DNA of 64,000 nt from Haliotis asinina (lineage: Eukaryota; Mollusca; Gastropoda; Lepetellida; Haliotidae), in contig NC_090295.1 of assembly GCF_037392515.1 (NCBI RefSeq), positions 19,794,001 to 19,858,000 on the forward strand, in the 5' to 3' direction. The notes below the pieces were generated by a model. It did no database searches. It was not told where the DNA came from and worked only from the letters and a program-made list of their open reading frames with translations. The translations under genes were made by a program, and so were the position numbers. Shown here one piece after another: positions 56,237 through 64,000 of this stretch. Position 1 is the stretch's first letter. Each line of letters opens with the position of its first letter.

Positions 56237-56376
56237 AAATGAAGGATCACATGAAAGGGCTAGTGTTCCCTTATATTTTTTCAGGCTTCTTCACAACCTT
56301 TGTATCGCATAGCTTGTGAAAAAAATGAAAAAAAAAGATTAAGGTAACACTTGTGCTTTCATGTGATCCTTTATTT
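56237..56376. repeat. Inverted repeat, possible small foldback or MITE
   Basis: The left arm (56237-56274) GAAGGATCACATGAAAG..C, AGTGTT.CCTTA matches the reverse complement of the right arm (56338-56376) with about five mismatches over 38 bp. A 63-bp AT-rich loop lies between. I see no convincing target duplication. Confidence 0.6.
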
Positions 56377-56439
56377 TTTTCAAACGTCTTAAGTTTATCG
56401 GTGTCATAGGCAGATTCAGAAGTTGGGGTGAGGGGGAGT

Positions 56440-56515
56440 CACCACACGCACGCACGCACAATAATTAACACACATGCACATTATCACACACACACACTAT
56501 CACACACACACCCTA
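56440..56515. repeat. (CACG)n/(CA)n tract
   Basis: Short impure CACGCACG and CACACACA runs. Confidence 0.75.
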
Positions 56516-56760
56516 CTCCTCGGTGTTACCAGAACCGTAACATATGTTTTTCGGGACTTGCAATGTTGAAAATAGGATGGACATGCACAGTCAAAGTCAC
56601 TCATTGTCACACACTAAAGTTCCCAATACATACCACAGAACAATTTATTTGCCAATACAAGGCCCTAATGTAAGGTGAATATATTGCCTGTTTGTTTATA
56701 TATACCACAGCTCATGTTGATTTGCATGAGACCACTATTCTTTACCAAGTTTGTCAAAAT

Positions 56761-56920
56761 AGTGAGTGGGTATACTCTCATTCCATTTTAGCAACAATCC
56801 AGCAGTACCACTGCATGAGACTCCAAGAACCGGGTTCACACATTGCACCCATTTGAGGAATCGAACCTGTGTTTTCGGCATGATCAGTGAGTGCTTTAAC
56901 TACACTACCACACCCCCCCA
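56761..56920 (-). mobile_element. SINE-like family B copy
   Basis: AGTGAGTGGGTATACTCTCA, CAACAATCCAGCAGTACCAC, TTTGAGGAATCGAACCTGTG, TTTTCGGCATGATCAG and GCTTTAACTACACTACCACA. Confidence 0.75.
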
Positions 56921-57099
56921 CTCTTGTCAAGATAAATCCTGACAAGACTGACACCTTTACAAAACAGCTTGTATGTCACACTTTATGCTTAAATGGTGAT
57001 TTCAGGTTCCATTTCATTCAGAAAACACCCAGAACTGAAGCAAAAGGAAATTTCTTTGTATCAAAACACAAGTAATTGTTGTGATGTTTCTCTGCTGCT

Positions 57100-57520
57100 T
57101 TGTCCCAGAGAAGGTTTGTTTTGACTGAAGCCTCTGGCTGTTAAAGTCAGCTGACAAACTGTGTTGGCTTTCTGTCAGGGGGACGTCTTTCATGTTCTGA
57201 TCCCTGCCAATGTGGCGGTTTAATCAATGTCTTTCCCCGTTGCCGTACAACAGTCTTGCCTGCAAGTCCCCTGTGTTGTGATGACGCCTCAATTAGAAAG
57301 GCCCAGTTGAGTCTGTCCAACCTTGTCGCAGTGTACCAAATACACCACAAAATGAAATTAAGTTTAAAAGCTCATTCCTGCCTCTGCCAACTAATCACTG
57401 TAGAAAGAATATTATTAGATTCGTGATCACAACAGCGATGTGCTGCTTGGCTGACAGTCGCTTTGCTCCGTACTGCGTATTGGGCGACAGTCCAGCATGG
57501 CATCAGCTCTGTAAGGTAGG
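57100..57520. other. GC-richer island with long open frames on both strands
   Basis: Compared with its AT-rich surroundings this block is visibly GC-rich. On the + strand a possible acceptor (GGCTTTCTGTCAG, 57167-57179) opens a frame containing SCSDPCQCGGLINVFPRC; the - strand has an equally long frame. It could be an untranslated or coding exon, or a conserved regulatory block. I cannot choose a strand or product. Confidence 0.3.
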
Positions 57521-58706
57521 CAGCATTTATAACCTAGTACAGTAAGGTGAGCACTTGGAACAACTAGGAAATGGTGACTGAATGATGAGGAGCTTAATTG
57601 AAATAGAATATGTGCATATTCTGTCTCTCATTTGAAGCAGTAGCTATTCTTCAAAGGCAGACATGTTGTGAGACAAAAACTACAGAAATATTACAGGAGA
57701 ATGTGACCTGTAGTGCTGCAAGCTGTTGCTAAGGTATATATGTTCTGACACATTCTATATGTCATACTGATCTAGAGAAAAACAAGTATATGAAGATATA
57801 ATCCATTACGTGTAATGAGTCCTTTTGTAATGTGATCTATTGTGGCACACAGACATACAGACAGTCGGATCACACACACATGCACACACATGATCGCATG
57901 CTAAGGCACATGTGCATACACTCAAACACTCACTACCGCGCATGTGCATACACACCTCAAAGACAACTTGTTTGGCATTGTAGGGCTTTTTCTTTGATTA
58001 AATACCAGTCTGTAATGGCTAAGATCCAATTACAGTTCATCTTCAGTAGGATGTTATTCCTCTGCCAATGTTGAGAAGTATATGTGTTGAAACCTCCACA
58101 AGAACTGCTGGTACTTTAATTGATATATGAACATGAAAGCGTGTAATTTGAGGACCTGGATATCTATCGTGATATCATAAACCAAGAACTGTGTAGCATC
58201 TCTCTGTAACTGTGTAGGACACCAGTTCACCATCAAAAATTTCTCTGAAGGCAGAGGAAAAAACATTTTAAAATTAGTTATTTATTTGTATTCTCAGACT
58301 GTTGAAAGTTAGTGGATGAGTATACATTCTATCAGAGTGTGCATGTTACCTATGGCTTTTTTGTGTTTTTGTTAAGGGAAGTATTGATCTGTAAGCATAA
58401 AGGTCTGCCATATCAGGACAATCTGTAAATATCTGAATCTAGATGAGTCAAGTAAGTGGTTGATAATATGATCAACACCCAAGCTGTCATTACACAATGA
58501 ATCAGGTCACCAAGCCTAACAACCAGTGTGTTTCCGAATTTGGCTAGCCAGTCAGGCTTGCTTATAATGCTTGAACATTACTAGTTACACAAAATGATTC
58601 ACTTGCTGGAAATCTGAATCTAGACATGGGCTGTATCATTAAGCTGCTAATGTGTTGAACATGAACAGACTCCCCAGTCTGGTCAGGGACTGTGAAGATA
58701 TACTGA
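57521..58706. other. Non-coding, nothing recognised
   Basis: Contains only a (CACA)n-rich stretch near 57870-57955. Confidence 0.4.
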
Positions 58707-58766
58707 CCCGACTGGCTTTTTACTAGCCATGGGCTTACGGGCCAGTGGCTATTTGACGCACTACTA
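58707..58766 (+). repeat. Dispersed motif shared with 25.4 kb
   Basis: Second copy of the motif described at 25398-25456, about 80% identical by eye. Confidence 0.45.
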
Positions 58767-58809
58767 ACAAGCCTACTTGATTGATATATTCGGTAGTTCG
58801 GGCAGAGGA

Positions 58810-59645
58810 TAGATTTTAACCCTGTTCACATTGGGGACAAGCAGTAATTGCTGTGAACATATTTTTACCCTATACACGTAAGTGACAAGTTGTAGTGTGC
58901 TGTGAATGCACTTCTAGCCCTGTTAACAAAGATGACAAGCAGTAGATTACTGTGAACATATTTTAACCCTGTTCACAAAGGGGACAAGCAGTAGATTGCT
59001 GTGAACATATTTTAACCCTGTTAACAAAGATGACAAGCAGTAGATTACTGTGAACATATTTTAACCCTGTTCACAAAGGGGACAAGCAGTAGATTGCTGT
59101 GAACATATTTTAACCCTGTTAACAAAGATGACAAGCAGTAGATTGCTGTGAACATATTTTAACCCTGTTCACAAAGGGGACAAGCAGTAGATTGCTGTGA
59201 ACATATTTTAACCCTGTCAACAAAGATGACAAACAGTAGATTGCTGTGAACATATTTTAACCCTGTTCACAAAGGGGACAAGCAGTAGATTGCTGTGAAC
59301 ATATTTTAACCCTGTTCACAAAGGGGACAAGCAGTAGACTACTGTGAACATATTTTAACCCTGTTCACAAAGGGGACAAGCAGTAGATTGCTGTGAACAT
59401 ATTTTAACCCTGTTAACAAAGATGACAAGCAGTAGATTGCTGTGAACATATTTTAACCCTGTTCACAAAGGGGACAAGCAGTAGATTGCTGTGAACATAT
59501 TTTAACCCTGTTAACAAAGATGACAAGCAGTAGATTGCTGTGAACATATTTTAACCCTGTTAACAAAGATGACAAGCAGTAGATTGCTGTGAACATATTT
59601 TAACCCTGTTCACAAAGGGGGCAAGCAGTAGACTACTGTGAACCT
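58810..59645. repeat. 49-bp tandem array, about 17 units, mostly alternating two types
   Basis: The unit is GTGAACATATTTTAACCCTG then TT(C/A)ACAAAG(GGG/ATG)ACAAGCAGTAGATTGCT. Types TTCACAAAGGGG and TTAACAAAGATG alternate through most of the array, giving a 98-bp dimer. The first two or three units are diverged. Confidence 0.92.
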
Positions 59646-59999
59646 GTCCCAGTCTCCTAGGGTTTTAATTGATATTGTGCACAGTTTGAAGAGGTCTTCA
59701 TTTGTAGGACATGGAAGGTGTCCCAGGTGTAGAGTGCTTGTTCATCGGTAGATAGTGTGAAAAACAAAACTTATCAGTTAATTTCAACACCACACTTTCT
59801 CTACATGAACTGAGATTTGTCTTTAAGAAGAGCGTGAAAAAGAGACTCGATTATGTTTTCAACTCAGCCCACTCCTTTTCATAATTGGCATCATATGGAG
59901 TAGCATTATGCTCAGACATGGTGGTGGGAGTATTGTGGAGTAGCTTGAAATTTAGTATTGATGTGTGTGTAGGTGTATGAAGGCGTTGTTCCGTGTGCG

Positions 60000-60170
60000 A
60001 GGGGGTGGTAAGGTAGCCTGGTGGTCAAATCGCTCACTCGTCATGCCAAAACTGTTGCGATTCTTGGGTACAATGTGTAAAGCCCATTTCTTGTGTGCCC
60101 TGCTGTGATTTTGCTAAAGCAGGAAAAATCCATACTCACTCACTCACTCACTCACTCACTCACTCACTCA
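60000..60170 (+). mobile_element. SINE-like family B copy with (ACTC)n tail
   Basis: GTGGTAAGGTAGCCTGGTGG, CACTCGTCATGCCAAAACTG, AAGCCCATTTCTTGTGTGCC, CTGTGATTTTGC and 35 bp of CACT repeats. Confidence 0.8.
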
Positions 60171-60197
60171 GTGTTTGGAGGAGTGGTTGGGTAGGTT

Positions 60198-60420
60198 GCA
60201 TCTATATTGCAGCGGTCTGTAAATAATTTAGTCTGGTTCCGACAATTCAATGATCAACAGCATGAGCATCGATCTTCGCAATTATGAATAGATGACATGT
60301 ATCAACCAAGTTGGCGAGCCTAACCACCTGATCCCATTATTCGCCTCTTACGACAAGCATAGTTGCCTTTCATGGGAAGCATGGGTGAAGGCCAATTCTG
60401 TCCCACACCTTCATAGGTCA
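60198..60420 (-). mobile_element. SINE-like family A copy
   Basis: GCAGCGGTCTGTAAATAATT, CAACAGCATGAGCATCGATC, AACCACCTGATCCCATTATT, CGCCTCTTACGACAAGCATA and CACCTTCATAGGTC, right after the family B copy. Confidence 0.78.
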
Positions 60421-60848
60421 TTGCGGGAAGTGGGGCAGAAGGTTTATGATTTAATGTTCATGATAAAAATAAAAATGATCACAATAGGTATAATGAAGCA
60501 CCAAATGCAAATTTCAAAAACACTGTGAGATTATGCTTTTCAAGCCTTAAGAAAATTAATAAATCTTGCAACTGACTTTGGTAGATGTAGACTTTCTTTC
60601 AAATTTAATGGATCAACATGAACTGGAAAATGATCAATTATGAATTTTTCACAGGCTGTCATTTCTTTTGGTGTATGATAAAATGCTGGGGTTATCAATA
60701 CAGTGATTTCATCCGTTAATTTGGGTATATTTGGTATTTGGTATTTGAGCGAATATATGAAAGACAAAATCCCCAGAATTGTGGACATAATTAAATTTTT
60801 ATCATGTTTTGCAACAATTAGCTTTTCAAAATTTACAAAAAGTTTGGT

Positions 60849-61084
60849 TTGTTGTTTAGCATAGCACTCAGCAATATTCCAACTATGTGGCAGTGGTCTG
60901 TAAATAATCAAGTCTGGACCAGGCAATCCAGTGATCAACATCATAAGCATCATTCTAATCACTAGGACAGGATAACATGTCTGAACAAGGTCAGTCAGTC
61001 AGTCAGTCACCCGATCCTGTTGATCACCTCTTACTACAAGCATGGGTTACTGAAGACCAATTTTATCCTGTATCTTCACAGGTG
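60849..61084 (-). mobile_element. SINE-like family A copy
   Basis: GCACTCAGCAATATTCCAAC, GGCAGTGGTCTGTAAATAAT, GTCTGGACCAGGCAATCCAG, ATCACCTCTTACTACAAGCA and GTATCTTCACAGGTG. A small (GTCA)n expansion lies at about 60991-61008. Confidence 0.78.
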
Positions 61085-61338
61085 CAGTAGAAAATATGAT
61101 TCATGATCTCACATGTCAGTGAGAACTATTGCAATAAAACACAGACTGAGAAATTCCCACTTACTCTCGCCAACCACAATCACACACTGCTTCAAATATC
61201 AAAAAAAGAAAAACTGAGGTTCATTGATTTGCATTAATCCTTACATTTTCATGATTTCTTGGTGAACCAGATGCTGTGCTTATGCAATCTACATATTTTG
61301 ACATTATGGCAGATGATTTCATAGGTTATAATGTCTGC

Positions 61339-61488
61339 GAGTGAGTGTGTTTTATGTTTTATTATTCATGTGTTATTCAAGCAATATCATGTCGATCGAC
61401 ACCAGAAATGGGCTTCACACACCCATGTGGGAAATCTAACCCAGGTCTTTGGCGTGATGAGCGAACACTTCACCAATAGGCTACCCTA
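61339..61488 (-). mobile_element. SINE-like family B copy
   Basis: GTGAGTGTGTTTTATG, TTCAAGCAATATCATG, GACACCAGAAATGGGCTTCA, CATGTGGGAAATCTAACCCA, GGTCTTTGGCGTGATGAGCG and TTCACCAATAGGCTACC. Confidence 0.8.
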
Positions 61489-61968
61489 AAATCTCAGTGG
61501 AATGTAGGTCAATAGCTGTATTCTCAAGACGATTTCTGACATTATCTTAATGGCATGAATAGCACAATGCAGAGAAAAACGAATTTGCTAGGTTTTTGTG
61601 AAAGTAATTTAATATGGATGTGAAATTCATCCTTTGCTAAAAAGTAGAATGTTTGAAAACTTTTCTCAAGAAATAGCAAGTCTAGAAGATACCAAGGCGT
61701 TAAATCCATCTATAAAATATACCCAATCACACTCCCATTCATCTTATAATGTGTTTTACATCATCCTGGAGTCTCACGAGATTGCTGAACAAAATATGTG
61801 TGAAAAATGTGATTACATTTTTAGTTGATAAAAAAGGTGCAATCAGTCACTGCCATAACTAGCTGTGTTCTCATCACCTCCAAAATGAGGAACAGAATCT
61901 CCTCATTAAAAAAATGACAGTTTTGATAAATTATTCAAGAATTCACTTTTAATGTTCATTGATTTCAG

Positions 61969-62150
61969 CTCTGCTTCTTTCGCTGAGAGTGTGAGTTCAC
62001 GGGGGACAGGACACACTTTGTCACAGAGTTCGCAGATAATAACCCCATCATCGGCTTCATGGCCCATGCGGTCTGTCTCACCACAGCTTTACTGATTCCG
62101 TCGTGGAATGACATGCCGCCATGCAGGATTGGATGACAACACAGCCATAG
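61969..62150 (+). other. Candidate exon, product unknown
   Basis: A strong acceptor (TTCATTGATTTCAG, ending 61968) opens a 182-bp GC-richer block that ends at a possible donor (CATAG then GTAGAT). In the frame starting one base into the block 41 codons are open before TGA. Another frame (61987-62136) is open for 49 codons, and the - strand is also open in part. It may be a terminal coding exon or an untranslated exon. Confidence 0.3.
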
Positions 62151-62569
62151 GTAGATTAGATGCTTCAGGAGAAGCGGTGCACAATATGTGACAAGATGCT
62201 GTACGCTGTGGAAGGAACCATGCCAAGATCTTTCATTAAGGTTGAGGATTTGCCAAGTAGTTGTGGGTGCTCATAATTGGATAATTGGATATGGTTGTTG
62301 ATGTTCCCTATTAGAATACTGTACCACATTTATAACCTCAAAGGATTTTGTGTCAGTGACCTATAAGACTGGAGGGTCAATATCTCATAGTCATGTGAAG
62401 AATAAGACTCTACGTTTGTGTTGTTATTATAGAAACTGCAGTGTTTCCTGAACTGGATTGTGCTTGACCAGTTTCAAGCACAACAGAATCTTGGCCAAAA
62501 GGTGCTGGTGAAAGTTTTGTGAAAATTGATGTAAAACCTGAATGGCCATAAGGAACACAGATATAAAGT

Positions 62570-62816
62570 TATAGAGCAAGACAGTTAACAGTACGAGAGG
62601 TAAAGAGCAAGACAGTTAACAGTACAAGAGGTAAAGAGCAAGACAGTTAACAGTGCAAGAGGTAAAGAGAAAGACAGTTAACTGTACATGAGGTAAAGAG
62701 CAAGACAGTTGACAGTACAAGAGGTAAAGAGCAAGACAGTTAACAAAAAAAGAGTAATGCGCAATACAGTTAACAGTACATGAGTTAAAGAGCAAGGCAG
62801 TTGACCAGTACAAGCC
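62570..62816. repeat. 31-bp tandem repeat, about eight copies
   Basis: The unit is AGACAGTTAACAGTACAAGA GGTAAAGAGCA, with a strict 31-bp step for the first four copies and small changes later. The - strand LLYCQLSCSL-type frame is produced by the repeat. Confidence 0.92.
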
Positions 62817-63777
62817 TTTAAGATGTGATTGGTGACATATTGTGAGTCTACCCCTACAAGAATAACAACTGTGGTTGGTGACATTCTGTGCAAGTGATCA
62901 GGTAATGACAGTTCACCAGAACAAGAGTTCAAGGTCACGAGAATCTGCCTATTCTTCATGAACTCTTCAGTGCGAAGACTTTATGAAGTTGTGTCAGTCT
63001 TGAATGAGGAAGAGTCAGTCAGCATCTGCATGAACATGGAATTGTGGCAGCAAGACCACACCAATTAACAAGCAAGGAGAAACGGCTCTGAAAATATTTC
63101 AATCGAGCTACAAGACACTGAAAAGTGTGCGCCATTAAACCAGTGCTTCACAGTGAAGACAAAACACAAGTGCCTCGTTCATCATAATCCATATGATACA
63201 CCATCAACCTTTGGGAAAGTGTTTTAACTACCAGAACATAATCAAGAAAGCAACAGATCTGAGAAATTGCCCTATCAAACGAGGTTCAATCATCCACATT
63301 TCATTACATAGCGTCATCACATGACTTCCATACCACTCCGTGATCACAGGCTAGTTCTGACTTTGATGTTCCCAACAGTCATGTGAGTAAAGTAGCTAAT
63401 ATTTCACTTTTCTTTGCAGCAGTTTGTTTGTAGATATTTCAAGTGGAGCAGAGGCACCTGGGGCTGGCTTTTATGTCCAGCTGTCACTGGTGTGTCGGTA
63501 ATTACTTCTCCTGTGAGGATTACCGTTTCAGTTTGTATAAAATCTCAATATACTTTTTTATGATTTTTTTTAAAATTAGAAACTATTTCTAAAACAACTT
63601 TTTACATAGCAGTATATTTAGATGACATGGCTATTCATGTACATCATGCTGTGAGAATTAAATGAACATTTGTGTTTATTTGTGCTGAAGACAAGTTGTT
63701 ATTCAAACTATGAGTCAAAGTCCTTGTTCCAAGGTCATATTTCAGCATAACAACATTAACTATAGTGTCTGGGCATT
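62817..63777. other. Non-coding, with one weak exon-like segment
   Basis: 63420-63497 is bounded by TTTTCTTTGCAG and GTAATT and is open in two frames (one reads VDISSGAEAPGAGFYVQLS). A GTGAGT at about 63383 lies only about 35 bp upstream, too close to be its partner. Not called as a gene. Confidence 0.25.
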
Positions 63778-64000
63778 GCTTAACTGTCATAATGTCAGGT
63801 CATCTGTGTCATCATGTCTTGTGTTATATGTCATCATGTCAGGTCTTGCATGTCATCATGTAAGGTCTTGTATGTCATCCTGTCAGATCCTTTATGTCAT
63901 CATGTCAGATGTTGTATGTCATCATGTAAGGTCTTGTATGTCATCCTGTCAGATCTTTTATGTCATCATGTCAGGTCTTGCACGTCATCATGTCAGATCT
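63778..64000. repeat. 22-bp tandem repeat continuing past the window
   Basis: About ten units of TGTCATCATGTCAGGTCTTG plus two bases, with CATGTAAGG and CCTGTCAGAT variants. The array is cut by the window end. Confidence 0.9.

Noticed and set aside
63316..63497. Two-exon signal-peptide-like mini gene
   Set aside because: The phases fit, but the intervening sequence would be an intron of only about 37 bp, implausibly short here.

Overview
The window looks like a gene-poor stretch of a molluscan nuclear genome, probably a vetigastropod such as an abalone (Haliotis). The evidence is intron-split genes with GT-AG junctions, AT-rich non-coding DNA, and dozens of copies of short interspersed elements. 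Their wording (TTTACGCCGCACTCAGCAAT, GGCGGCGGTCTGTAAATAAT) I recall from abalone sequences; that recollection is from memory and not checked. There is no operon structure or ribosome binding site, and no sign of bacterial or viral DNA.

Two protein-coding genes can be modelled completely, both on the + strand. The first (20217-35583, three exons, 508 residues) is a secreted AA15-type lytic polysaccharide monooxygenase. It has a signal peptide ending exactly before the copper-binding N-terminal histidine, a catalytic domain, a 170-residue Ala/Thr/Pro linker encoded by a 15-bp minisatellite, and two tandem cysteine-rich C-terminal modules I do not recognise. The second (37257-38716, two exons, 209 residues) is a ceramide-1-phosphate transfer protein (CPTP, GLTP fold). 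They are neighbours but have no obvious functional link: one acts outside the cell on chitin- or cellulose-like polymers, the other moves a sphingolipid inside the cell. A possible third, unidentified gene lies on the - strand at about 10.4-11.3 kb and is seen only as exon-like open segments.

Mobile DNA fills much of the rest. A structurally complete Tc1-like element (5485-6781) has 26-bp inverted repeats, a TA duplication and an uninterrupted DD34E transposase frame, but no usable ATG. There are decayed pieces of a second Tc1-like element (31.2 kb), of a Penelope-like retroelement (18.36-19.44 kb, with its two halves in opposite orientation), and possibly of a LINE (25.8 kb). Two SINE-like families, called A (about 255 bp) and B (about 165 bp, with tRNA-type promoter boxes), occur about 20 and 25 times and share the same 3' tail, which ends in (ACTC)n. 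Several copies have clear target-site duplications.

The window also holds many tandem arrays: 28 bp (4.1-5.2 kb), 82 bp in a 165-bp dimer (7.1-7.6 kb), 49 bp nested between 30-bp repeats (9.2-9.9 kb), 127/128 bp with a four-unit higher-order pattern (51.8-53.76 kb), 49 bp in a 98-bp dimer (58.8-59.65 kb), 31 bp (62.57-62.8 kb) and 22 bp running off the right edge. A segment at the left end (18-790) is duplicated at 3061-3960. From 38.7 kb to the right edge I see no gene I can support, only repeats and a few weak exon candidates.
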